This document shows, piece by piece, positions 11,128-22,719 of a DNA stretch of 64,000 bases (position 1 is its first letter; every line of letters begins with the position of its first letter). Under the pieces are notes generated by a model, which had not been told where the DNA came from, searched no databases, and worked only from the letters and a program-made list of their open reading frames with translations. The DNA comes from Arachis hypogaea (lineage: Eukaryota > Streptophyta > Magnoliopsida > Fabales > Fabaceae). Location: contig NC_092040.1 of assembly GCF_003086295.3 (NCBI RefSeq), positions 1,116,001-1,180,000 of the forward strand. The letters are read 5' to 3'. A program made the translations under genes and the position numbers.

Positions 11128-13847
11128 ATGGGAAAAAAGAAACCAAAGGACCCTCCACAAACCGACTTAGCTTCGCCCCGTCCCGCCGCCGGCATTTTCT
11201 CCTCGCTCTTTGCCGCCGCACCGGAACCAAGCACCGCCCTCGCTTCCTTATTCTCCGACGACAACCCCTTTCGGAGAAAGCCCACTCAACCTTCTCAGGA
11301 ATCAAACGAACAAACTCAAATCCCTAACAATGTCGGATCCGCACAACACGACACCGGCGAGGAGAAGAGGAAAAGGAAAACCTTAGAGGAGAAGCCCTCC
11401 GCCGATTCCGCAATCGAAGCTTCGGGGAAGAAGAGGAAGTACCACGAGTCAATTGAAGAGGCCAAAGGCTCTGACTTGGCAATTGAAAAGAACGATGAGG
11501 GGAAGGAGAAGAAGAAGAAGAAGAGGAAAAGAGAGGAGCTTGAGAAGGAGTGGGAGGAGAGGAAGTATGGTGCGGTGGTGGATGAAGAAAAAGAAGCGTC
11601 TGTGTTGGAGAACGGAAAAGTTGGGAACAAGAGGAAGTTGCTGCATAACCCTGCTGATATGATGGTATCGAAGGAAGGGTTTGATGATGAGGAGAAGCTC
11701 TTGAGAACGGTATTCGTTGGAAATTTGCCTCTCAAGGTGAAGAAGAAGACCCTGCTCAAAGAGTTCAAGAAGTTCGGTGAGGTTGAATCCGTGAGGATTC
11801 GTTCTGTTCCGATACAAGACGTAGGTTTTTTTTATCTTTTGGGTGTTCTTTCAAGATTTAAATGCTTTTTTTTTTTTATCCTTTTTCAATTTGGAATCTG
11901 AGTTAACGTTGTACTATTTTGTATTGAACAGACTAAAAAGCCTAGGAAGGGTGCTATCCTTGCGAAGAAAATCAATGATGCTGCTGATAGGTATTCGAGC
12001 TGAACTAAACTGAACAATTTACCAAGCTGCAACTTCAACTGCAATATTGTATTGGTGCTAATTTGTAGAAAATGCAGTTCTTTTATAAGTTTCAATTGAA
12101 TAGGAATATAGGACCTGCTATTTTATTAACCCCCCCCCCCCCCCTCTTTTTTTTTCTTTAGATTTGGTTTAATGCTTTGATAAGGAGGGCTCATTTTTAG
12201 GGATTTCTAATTGATGAATGTTTGTTTACTTTTTGCAAGTGTTCATGCCTACATTGTTTTCAAAACGGAAGAATCTGCTCAGGCATCTTTGTCCCACAAC
12301 ATGGCAGTGGTATGTCCTTGTCCCACTTATGTGGAATTGTATCTAGTATTGTATTTACCTTGTATATTTTGGTGATGGCTTGCTTATAAGTTATAAAGTA
12401 GTTTATTTATCTGGATGTAGGTTGAAGGGAATCATATTCGTGTTGATAGGGCATGCCCGCCCCGCAAGAAACTTAAAGGGGAGAGTACTCCACTTTATGA
12501 TAACAAGAGAACTTTGTTTGTGGGCAACCTTCCATTTGATGTGAAGGTATATTTCTTGTCAATAATTTTCATTATGATTGAGTTCTCACGATTACATCAC
12601 GTCTGAGGGTCTACAGAGGCTAATAGATATAACATGTGATCCTTCTCTCCAGGATGAAGAATTATATCAGTTATTTTGTAGCATACCTAACCTGGGAACC
12701 AGTGTAGAAGCTGTAAGAGTTGTTAGAGATCCTCATCTTAATGTTGGAAAGGGTATTGCCTATGTGCTGTTTAAAACAAAGGTAGGCTGTTTTGGTGCTC
12801 GAATAGCTATATGTTTTTTTTATCAAGTATGCTCACTTTGTGCTCTTAAAGCTTAGGTTAAATAACCATGTTATAACTAGTTAAAATCAGAGCTGTCTGT
12901 GACTTGATATTTCTGTGAGAAACCATCATATTATGTGATTGCTTTTTCGTGTTATCTGTTTCTGAGAAGTAGAGGTTTTCCGTCATTTAATCCGGAACAT
13001 AGGTCATTGTAATTGCATTGGACTATTGTTTGTCCTGAGGCTTTGTTTCCTTATTTTCATATGGGTTAGCTGTTTTGAAAAATTTTTTAGATGCCATTTT
13101 GAACCCAAATATATTATCCCAACAGGATTTTTATTTTTAACTGTACTTGTTTTTTATTTGTTCTTTAGTTTTTTTTTTCTTTTTTGTTTTTTTGCGGGGT
13201 TGGGGGTTATAATTATTAATTAGGTACATAGTTCAATGGTGATATGTAATATACATGAGTGCTGTAACAGTTAAGGTGTAATTAGGTTAGTATTGAATGG
13301 GATGATATTGCCTGTAAAGAGCAGCAAAAATTGTTTTCAGCCTTGCCCTCTAGAACCATGTCCATAAATTTTAACTAAAATTGGGTTGTCTTAACTGCAG
13401 GAAGCTGCTAATTCTGCACTCAAGAAACGGAACCTGAAGCTTCGAGACCGAGAATTACGACTCAGTCATGCCAAGGCTGATTCCACTCCATCGAAAAAGC
13501 CAAAGCCAAAGCCAAAGCCATCACCAGCACAAGCTCCTGGCACCCCGGCCAAGAGAAAGTCTCTGGCTATGACGTCTCCTTCAAGCAGCATCAACAGGTC
13601 AAACAAAAAATTCAATGCATCTTACCAGGGTTTGCGTGCAACAAAATCTGATTTCAAGAAGAAAGCTCATGGAGTAGAAAAATCAAAAGGACGCTCGGAG
13701 AAACGACCATCAGTTGCTGCCAGAAAAGCCAAAGCAAAAATGCTCAAAGAAAGTGGTTCATCAAAACAAGCTGGGATGAAACGCAAGCTTGATAGTCGTA
13801 CTCCAGATAGCTCCTTCAGAAATAAGAAGGTGAAGAAGAATAGGTAG
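11128..13847 (+). CDS. Nucleolar RNA-binding protein, Nop12/RBM34 type
   Basis: Six exons (11128-11820, 11932-11990, 12240-12309, 12421-12546, 12653-12781, 13401-13847), all GT-AG and phase-consistent, encode 507 residues. The N-terminal 190 residues are Lys/Glu-rich with poly-Lys tracts and nuclear or nucleolar localisation character. RRM1 starts at about residue 193 (RNP2 TVFVGNLP; RNP1-like region HAYIVFK in exon 3). RRM2 starts at about residue 304 (RNP2 TLFVGNLP; RNP1-like KGIAYVLFKTK in exon 5). The C-terminus is a long basic tail with KPKPKPKP and KKVKKNR. Two RRMs between basic arms match yeast Nop12/human RBM34, linked to 60S ribosomal subunit assembly. The ATG at 11128 is preferred to an upstream in-frame ATG at 10987, because the extra 47 residues would be hydrophobic, AT-rich leader sequence. 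Intron 2 has a 15-nt C run (12130-12144). Confidence 0.9.
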
Positions 13848-15045
13848 CACGTTTCCAGTATTATAAGGGATTTTAGATTACAAAACTTGTTAGCCCTCAC
13901 TGGCTCTGATGGCTGATGAGCAAACATGCGTGAAAAGCGACTTGTTCACTGGACAGTGTTCCCAGTTAATAACCACGCAGTGGGCTTGAAGGTGCATTTA
14001 TTTTATAGCAAAAGGGTTTTCGGATAAGAAAAAAAAAATCAGTAGATAGAGATAAAGGGATGAAAGCTTAACTATATTGTCTTTTATAATCCTTTTTTAA
14101 CAGTATTCTCAACTCCTTCCCCCTCCCTCTTCTTCGTTCATTTCATTTAAAGTTGGATATGTAATTCTACTTTCTAGAATGTTTTCATTAATTAATGTGA
14201 TATCACTTTAAGTCCTTGTTTTAAAGCAACGTTAGAATGGACCCTGCTTTCCTCTTTGTTAATAAAGGAAATCACACGGTTCAAGCCATTTAATGCTTGA
14301 ATTTGTGTGCCAAATTCTTTGTTGGAAAATGCTTCTCAATCATTAATGGGTGCTTAATTGCCGACTTTTTAATGAATTTTGTCCAAAGTTTCGGGCAATT
14401 TACAAGAAGCCTACAAGTAGCTGCCTAACCGCATTAACTACAGAATTCTCTTTAATTTTTGCTCTTTTATCCTTGAAATTCAATGATAATTATATGGAAA
14501 GTTTCTACAAATATAAAATAAAGGTAAAATCGTTAGAGAACTTGTTCCTATAAGTCTGTTAAGGAAGTGTTACTCTCAGCGACATGTATTCTATATTTTT
14601 AATTACTCATTATTTTCAAAATGAAGAAAAAAGAGTATGTTATTACTGTAAGCTCTAAAATTCATTGATGAAACTAATGACAATCCGCAACCTGAATGAT
14701 GGGGGAAGACTGATTCGGAAATGAGCATTTTATCCAAATTACTGTACAATGCGAACAGGATAACATTAAAAACTAGCCATAATCGTATGTTTTACACATA
14801 AACAAACTTATGAACAATGTACCATAACTAATTCAGCCAAACGCTTGTTTCTTGCCACACTGACAGAGCCATCATCAAAACAATCTCAGCACTTTACAAT
14901 AAAAATCCTTATAGCAAATAACTTCATTGCAATTGCAACTTCCTTCCCTTTTTATGAATCAAATATGTACAGTACTGAACTACTTGCATTAGCTTATCAG
15001 AATATCCAGGGGCTCGCAGCACAAGCTTCTTCACTTCGTCAATGG
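13848..15045. other. Convergent 3' ends of two genes
   Basis: The space between the stop codon of the RRM gene (+) and the stop codon of the VTT gene (-). It probably holds both 3' untranslated regions: AATAAAG-like signals occur on the + strand near 14260, and the minus-strand gene's tail runs down through about 14850. No further gene seen. Confidence 0.55.
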
Positions 15046-17533
15046 CTATGACTCGTTCTTGCTAATTAGCGTGGGTGTAACCGAGACAAGACCTATGAAG
15101 AACAAGGTAGCAATTGAGTTGAAATCGTAGAGATCCCCCACTGATTGCAGCTCTCCAAGAGCCAACCCAGCCTGCATAACCAAAACACAAATACAAATTA
15201 ACATGTGAAATTATTAAGTACAAGTATAATGAGAACTTTATTTCAGTTTCTAGGTTACGATACTTCTTTTCTCTTCTCTTTGTTTTCAGATATATTCATG
15301 TATGGAAGCACCAAAGTAAAAACAACCTATGAATATGGAATCGAAGGAATACTTTGGAAAAGCACAAGTTTGCTACAACATCAGTATAAACAAGTGGTAG
15401 TGTCTATAGCTACATACCCTGACAGTGACATATGCAGCAGGTACGAGTCCAATAACAGTTGCCAGGAAGAAAATATGATAAGGAACATCAACGATTGGTG
15501 AAGCAAAGTTAATAAATGTATTAGGCAAGGTGGGAGTCAGTCTCAGGAAAAGCATGTAGTTCAACAAACTTTTTCTTCTTTTAGCCACCTGGAAGTTTTA
15601 AAAACAAGCATGTTATTTCAGATAGTTGATAGGATTAAATCCGCTATATAGAGAAACAAAGAAGGGAAACCATGCCTCATTTTGAAAGAATTTCAATTTT
15701 TCTGGTGCAAGAGAGGAGAGAAGGGGTCGCCCAATCAATTTTGACAGGAAATAGCATGAAGAAGCTCCTGCTGTGGCAGTGAACACAACCAGAGCTACGC
15801 CTTTTAAGACTCCAAAAAGAGCTCCAGCAAGCAACGACATGAACACAGTCCCTGGAATCATGAAAGTCTGCATGAAAATATATACCACGCAGTATCCCAC
15901 CAGGACTTGTGCAGTGTAGTCACTTGTATAGTTCTCAAGGTTATCTCTACAAAGATGAAAAACTGACGTTATCAACACTTCCCTTTCTGCATATCCCTTC
16001 TCACATATGCATTAACATAAATATAAGATAAATCAATGTTCCCCACCCGAAAAAAGAAAAGCAAGTTGAAACCAATCCAGGACAAGAAAGGCAGAGTCAA
16101 ATGTTGTTGCTCTCAACAGAATAAATACCAATACCATCATTTTGATGCATCTTGATGTTAAGAGCAAAGATGAAAGTTGATGGGAAAATGTACAAGAACA
16201 TTGCATAATGAATTTGAATTAATAATCAATGTTACTATTGTAGTTCACCTTCAGTAAAATATAGCATACAGGTTTTGCTATATGTAGTTGAAATTTTCAA
16301 CACTCTGCATCAAATAATCACCATTCTCCTCCATTTATCCATTACATATGCAGACAAAGCTAGGAGCAGTGTCAAGCTATGGGAATGCATTTTTTGTAAA
16401 ACTAGATGATCTGTGTTATTCTCGGCAAAGCAACATATTACTCTTGAACCTTATTCAATAAGATGGAAGTCATCACAATGGAACCACATTTCAAGTAGCT
16501 TGATGCACACTTTGTAAATATTTGAGTTTAGGTATATTGTAAACTCAAAATAATTTTATTGGTGGTAGATATTGATATTGAGAAAATATTAATTCTCTTC
16601 AAGGGATCAGAGCAACAACTATAATTAAAATTCATGCTTAGTCCGTGAACCTTTCAACTGGAATATTCTTGCAAGTAAAAGTGGCATCTTTTGGGTCCAA
16701 ATCATAACCCTTCAATAAATTTTATCGGCAACACTAGCATCCATCAATAATAACAAATGTAAATATTACAATATACCTAAACTCAAAATCAACCTCTTCA
16801 TTTTAGTCACTAGAATCTACCCCCATAATCTCCAGATCTATTAGTACTAGAAGGAAAGGAAGAAGCTTATATTCACAATAAATGTATATTTTTTCTATGA
16901 TATAATTATGAATCCTACAAAAAATTCATTATTTGCCATCATCACATTCTCTTCACGGACTGGATGATACCATTATATCAGAATCAGCTGAAAATCAAAC
17001 CTCAAAGCATTTACCCCAAAATATTGTGCGTGAATCATTATTTGACATAAATTAACGCTCTTTGGTCAGATTCATAATTGTTGTCTAATAATACTTAATC
17101 CGAAAAAAAAAAAACTACAGCAAATTATTAATAATCAAGGAAGTTATCAATCCAGCTTGAACCGAAAATTAAAAAAAAAGGTATTAAAAAAATGTAGGAT
17201 AAAAAAATAGTCGGTAGGTCAAAGATTTCTTTTTTTTTTCTCTCTCTCTCTTCTGTGTTTAAATGTTTAAACTTACATGAAATGTTTAAGGTTAAGAAAA
17301 AATGACGAATAAAATTTTTACCTAAGGAGTTGAAGATCTTCAAGGGTGCGAGGGAGCTTAAGGAAGCTGTAATCGGAATCCGGCATCGTTAGGTATACGC
17401 CGCATATACCGGCCGCGAATCCCAAAACCACCGATGAAGCCACCGCAGTTTCCCAGGCGCTCAATGGGAACTTCGACGACGGCGACGGCGGCGGCAGTAC
17501 CTCCCCAACGGTGTCGCCACCCTCCTTCCCCAT
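15046..17533 (-). CDS. VTT/'SNARE-associated' membrane protein (TMEM41-like)
   Basis: Read on the minus strand, exons 17533-17322, 15946-15676, 15588-15418 and 15171-15046 give 259 residues. An N-terminal transmembrane helix (about residues 26-48) precedes a VTT/DedA core: the helix VGYCVVYIFMQTFMIPGT, the Gly-rich SLLAGALFGVLKG segment, YFLSKLIGRPL, and the conserved FLRLTPTLPNTFIN re-entrant motif followed by more helices. Plant members of this family are ER/Golgi proteins related to TMEM41/VMP1 lipid scramblases; a scramblase role here is inference. Intron 2 has a GC donor (GAG|GCATGG) with a normal AG acceptor. Reading through instead adds AWFPFF and stops. Intron 1 is 1375 bp. The leader side is a GA/CT-rich tract. 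Confidence 0.88.
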
Positions 17534-17639
17534 GGTGTGGTTTATCTTTTTGAGGGTGGCTTACGGTCGAAGGAGGGAAAAGACGAAAATTGGAATTGGT
17601 GTTCCTTCCTTCTCTCACTTCTCTTTGTGCCTTATCCTA

Positions 17640-17700
17640 CGAGAGAAAGAGAGAGAGAGAGAGAAAAGAAAGAAGAAAGAAGAAAGAAGAAATAGAAAGA
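17640..17700. repeat. GA-rich microsatellite in 5' leader
   Basis: A purine run of gagagaaagagagagagaga followed by repeated aagaaag units. It lies 107-167 bp upstream of the VTT gene's ATG on the opposite strand, so it would be a CT-rich tract in that gene's leader or core promoter, a common plant arrangement. Confidence 0.7.
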
Positions 17701-18164
17701 ATGAGCTAATAGGAACAATATTGGTGGTTAAGGTTTTTATTTATGAATCCCAAAAGCCTAGTATAACGAAATAACAAACTCCACTCTTTTTTTATTTATT
17801 TTTTAATTCAAGGTTTTTTTTTTTTTTTTACCTGAATGAGTTAAAAAATAAACTAAATCGCATGATTTTCCTATATTTTTTAGAGGGAGTATAGGGAGTT
17901 AATAGAGTATCTATATTTTATACAATATGTATAATAGAATATAGGAATATTTGATTCAATAGGATATTAGATGTTTATTATTCTGGTATCTGGATGGTTA
18001 TTCTGGATAGTATGAGTGTATTGTATTTAAAAAATTAATAGTATTTTATTTTGGATGTTCATTTTTTAACTATATTGAGCCAGATAAATAGTTTATTGTA
18101 CACATTGTACAAATATTCCATTAGTTTTTTAGCGGGATTCTTTTTTTATTATAAGAACGATATA

Positions 18165-18320
18165 TGTACACTAAAATCAGCCATCAAAATTAGCTATTAG
18201 TATAAAATACATATTGAAATATAAATATATATTAAAAATAAATTAAACCACACATCACATATATATTTATATACAAATATATTAGTAATTGATTTTAATA
18301 ACTAATTTTAATGTATAAAT
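18165..18320. mobile_element. Small AT-rich MITE, family X copy 1
   Basis: The end tgtacactaaaatcagccat at the left is the approximate inverse of the right end (gattttaataactaatttta then atgtataaa). The interior ataaatatatattaaaaataaattaaaccacaca recurs in altered form at 25152-25298, 57440-57563 (opposite orientation) and 60625-60775. The length of about 155 bp, the inverted ends and the copy number indicate a MITE. The superfamily is not clear. Confidence 0.6.
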
Positions 18321-18539
18321 AATATTTTTATTTTTATTATCATGATTCTCCTATATTAATTTTAGTTACATCACAATCTTATTTAACTCTATATAAATTA
18401 TGATTTAAAATCACAAAAAATAAATGGATATTACTCGTGGTTATAATTAATAATTTATCACTGAATTATAATTTATAATAAATATAAGATGTTAAATCGT
18501 GGTTCTAATATACCGTTTTAAGTGTATATAAATAAGGGA

Positions 18540-18760
18540 AAAAGATAAATAAATTTTTAATTTTTTAATTCGAAGACATATATATTTTTTATTAATTAAA
18601 AATATAAAAATATTTTTAATTTTTTAAGATATGAGACATTTAAATTTTTTTATTTAAAATATATAAAGACAAATCAGTCTCTCGAAGAAATTTAAATATC
18701 TTATTTTAAAAAATAATAAATGTTTTTATATGTTTAATTAATCAAAAATTTATTTATCAT
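18540..18760. mobile_element. Inverted-repeat AT-rich MITE-like element
   Basis: agataaataaatttttaatt at the left is mirrored by aattaatcaaaaatttatttatc at the right. The interior contains a second nested pair (aagatatgagacattt and aaatttaaatatctta). No coding capacity. The boundaries are approximate, and AT richness makes chance similarity possible. Confidence 0.4.
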
Positions 18761-21572
18761 TTATTTTATGAATAAAAGTAAAATTATAGTTCTTATCCTT
18801 AATTTATTGTGACTAGAATTACAAAACAAATGGTGGTTTTATTTCCCAATTTAAGGGTAATCATAAATTATGGTTTAAATTTTGTCATTTGTAGTTAATT
18901 TAAATAAGGATGATGTAATATAAGTAGGAAAATAAGTTTAACATGAAAAAAAAATAACTCGTCTAATTTGATCAAAAGATAAAATTAAATATATTTTAAA
19001 TATCAAGAATAAGTTGAATTAAATTAGATCTTATACTATTTTAACAACTTTTTAAAATTTAAAACAAAATATATTTACCCAAAAATTTACATGAACAACG
19101 AATATAAGTTTTACTCTTTTCCCTTATTTTACTTGTAAAGGAAGTTGTATAACTATAAATACATAATAACTATCTCTGACAGTTTTAGAAATATTTGTTA
19201 ATCCACTTTAAAGTATTGAGAATTTTTTTTCACATGGCCGCAACAAATGCTTTGGATTTAACAAGAATAAGAAGGTTATCACACACTTGTTTTTTATAAG
19301 AAATTGAAACTGCAGATTGAAAAGGAAATTTATAAGATAATAGATCTAGATAAAATTTGATTGAATTGTGTGAGTCTTAAGACGACCCAAATGTTGATTC
19401 TATATTTTTTTTATGTTACTGACTTTTATTTAAGGATCTAATTAATATATTTTTTAAAGATATATGTTATTACTTAAAAACTATAAATGCTTGTAAATAA
19501 GTTGAGTTAAGATAGATCAATAATTTTTTTAAATGGCTAAAAAAATGTTCTGCTTACGATTAATTTTGGTGTTTGAACAGAATGAGGAGCAAATCGAAAA
19601 ATGACTTGGAGAAACTTTGAAGATGTGAATGATTTTAAAGGTAGTCAAAAATATTATCCGAGAACATTACTTTATAGTATTTTTTTTTTATTTAAGGCTT
19701 TTACTAATTTTGTCTCTCAAATTCTAATTGTACTATAGTAAATTTTAAGATTGAGTTTTTGGTCACTATTGTGGTCCTTAGACTTTTTTTTTTTTTTTTT
19801 ACGCTGAATTAGTAAATACAATGAAATGATGATGTTTTCGTTTTACACCCAAAATAAATTACAAAATATTCCTCATTTGAGTATACATCTTAACATTATT
19901 CTCACTCGCATCAAGAGAGAGCACTATAAAGCTATCTTAAAATAACGCATAGGCAATAGTAAACTTGTTGATGCATTCCACAAAAAAAAAAAGTCACCCA
20001 AAAAACTCTTAAAATTAAATTTATGATGGTCTACTACTAAAAATGTACAACTCAAAATTATGAAACATCCACTGATATAACATCCTGTAAAATAATAATA
20101 CACTCATCGAATGACATATAAAATGTGTGAGTTTTAGATTGCTATGTGTCACAGTGACAAATAAATACACTAATCAGAGGCTAATCAAATTTAAATCAAT
20201 TGTAATTGAGCCTAATTAAGTGGTATAGTCTAACAGTCTCCAAATAAAAAATAATGCGATCGTTAAAAAAATATATTCTATGATCTCTTGATAGTCTTAT
20301 AATTAATACAATGAATTGACTATATCACAGAATAACATTTTTACATTTAGTATGCTATATGTAATTGAATCAAATTATGATAATCGTTTGTAATCTTATC
20401 TATAACTTTATTAATATCAATAATTTTATACAACATATGTCATAAAATCATATTATAACTTTATCTATAACTAGATTAATATTATTACAATCATTTTAAA
20501 ATTAATAAATTAAAAATTTATTTTTACTCTAGCATGAAATCAATAAAAATTGTTGTATACGCTAATTTTTTTAAATCTCTTTATTGATATAGTTATTTTT
20601 TTTAATTTCTATTATCCATTACGAACACTTTATTCGTACAGAAATTGGGGGATTCTTTTTTAAAAAAGCAAAAGACGTGTGAAATAAATCATTATCTAAA
20701 TTATAGACTTTTCTCACAATGAGGCGATTTAGGTGAAATTGGTTTATATAGAAAACACCTTCCTACTAAATCGATTTGAGTGAAATTAATTTATCCATTT
20801 CTCTTGTTTTTGGTAAAGCATCCTAATTCAAATAATTTTATGTAGTGTCTTTTCTTGTAATAAATCAGTTTACCTTGGATCGAATTATGTATATTTGCGT
20901 AATCATATTAAATTGTCCTTAAAATAATTTACCATGGTTCTATACTAAATCTGATTCAGAACAATTTGGATGAATATAGTTATAATTATTCTTACTGAGA
21001 TTGATTTGTGTATAATTTATCCGTCAACGAGTACTTATAAGTTCTCCATCAAGATAAGATATACATTGATAATGAGAAAATAAAAAGGAGGTGATGAGTA
21101 TCTGTAAAAACACTATAGTATTTAAGTCAATAAATATTTAAAAAGTATAAAAATTTTATTATTATAAAATATTCAATGTAAAATACAACTTATCACGTGT
21201 GTTCTTATAATAATTCTATAAATATAAAATGTATGATATAAAATAAAATTTATCATGTATTTATTTTTTAGATTAAATATAATTTTTTTTTATAAACATA
21301 AAATTGATAAATGATATTCATGTTATGACCATTTTATCATTAAAATAAAAATAAAAATTATTAAATTAATAATAAAAATGTCAATTACAAACAAAAAATA
21401 ATAATATTTAAGATTAAATTATCACAATAAAAATTATTATAAGGTGACAAATCAGTAACAAAAACCAATTTAGAATAAACAATAATACTAATCCTTTGAA
21501 AGATTATTAATGTGTTACCCTAATTATTAATGTGTTTTGGTGCATTTTAATTAACAGCGGGGGTTGGGGTGG

Positions 21573-21609
21573 CACGTGGGTAGAAAGATTAGAAGGAATA
21601 AAACACGTG
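21573..21609. promoter_or_regulatory. Two G-boxes 31 bp apart
   Basis: CACGTG occurs at 21573-21578 (ggCACGTGgg) and at 21604-21609 (aaCACGTGgt), in an unusually GC-rich island for this part of the window. They precede a pyrimidine-rich leader-like stretch (about 21660-21840) that is not followed by any recognisable coding exon. Confidence 0.5.
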
Positions 21610-21639
21610 GTATTGGGAGTGAGTGTGAATCCTTAATGA

Positions 21640-21895
21640 GTGCGGAGATTCCAATGCGGCCATGTGCGTTTTGCAGTGTTCCACTTCACCGGTTCCTCCA
21701 TTACTATTTCTCTTTCTCACTTTCTCCTTTTCTTCACCTCCATTTCCATTCATATCCAAACAAACAAAAACCCTTCAAATCCTCTCCCTTTTCGTTTTTT
21801 GTCTCTTTCCCAACACCCTTCTCCCAACTAAACTTGACAATAAAGAACACACAAAATCTATTCTTGTGACTCTATTAATTATTAATTAGAAGTTG
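21640..21895 (+). other. Orphan leader-like sequence, no CDS found
   Basis: A C/T-rich run with repeated ctttctc/cttcacc and then caaacaaacaaaaaccc looks like a plant 5' untranslated exon. Open frames of 63-101 codons start here but have no domain and overlap each other in three phases. It could be the first exon of a transcript whose later exons lie far away, a non-coding RNA, or the relic of a lost gene. Confidence 0.3.
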
Positions 21896-22328
21896 GTAAA
21901 ATCGATCTCCTTTGAATTAATACTAAATTATAAAATTGAAAAAAAAAAAGTGTTAAGTGTACTGGTATTTTAGAATCCATCATGAACATTTAAAAATAAA
22001 AAAAAACCAAGAAGTTTACATTGTATCTTCTTTTAAAAAAAAAAAGAAAATGATAAAGGTTGCTTAAAATACAATGATTGAGGCCCACCCAAATAATAAT
22101 AACTTAATAACTTGAGGAGTAAAATCGCTGAATGCTAACGACTATTGTTTGATATATAGGTCAATTAGACAATTACTTTCTTGTTCTTTTATAATTCCTA
22201 GCATATTATTTGATTCTCTCCCAAAAAAAATAGCATATTATTTGATTCCTTTTATTTTGCACACATGCTCATTTGCAATATCGTAGACATCTCACATGTG
22301 TTGAATTATTATATATCTAGTTCGTTAA

Positions 22329-22713
22329 GGTAGCGTTTGTTTTGAAATACTGAGACAGAAATTAAGAGACTAAGATTTAGTATTATGTTTGTTAGTTCAA
22401 AAATTGGTATTAAAATTTTTTTTTTTGTCTCTATAATTTCAGTACCTCCTAAAAATAGGAACACAGAGGACTAAAATTTTTAGAGATAGAGACTGAAATT
22501 TTAATAACATTTTATACTTAAAATACCCTCATTTCAACTAATAAATTCCAATTTTATCTTTTGTGCAAATTAAATTAAAAATTTATTCTTATTTCAATTT
22601 TTGTCTCCCATTTTACACCAAACAAAATACTGATATTTATTTTAATTTCTGCCTCTTAATTTCTGTCTCTTAATCTCAATATTTTTGTCTCTATCTCTCC
22701 ATCAAACGCTACC
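22329..22713. mobile_element. Tourist-like (PIF/Harbinger) MITE, copy 1
   Basis: It begins GGTAGCGTTTGTTTTGA and ends CATCAAACGCTACC, an inverted terminal repeat, with the trinucleotide TAA on both sides (22326-22328, 22714-22716). A 3 bp TAA/TTA target duplication with such ends is characteristic of Tourist/Harbinger MITEs. The interior (agacagaaattaagagact ... tctctatctctcc) is itself partly palindromic. The 385 bp matches the copies at 52956-53347 and 54843-55216. Confidence 0.85.
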
Positions 22714-22719
22714 TAAACT

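Larger units (their letters stand above)
17780..21540. other. AT-rich intergenic DNA with MITE remnants
   Basis: Almost 4 kb of AT-rich sequence without a credible coding frame. It contains the small inverted-repeat elements listed at 18165-18320 and 18540-18760. The rest shows only poly-A/T tracts. Confidence 0.6.
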
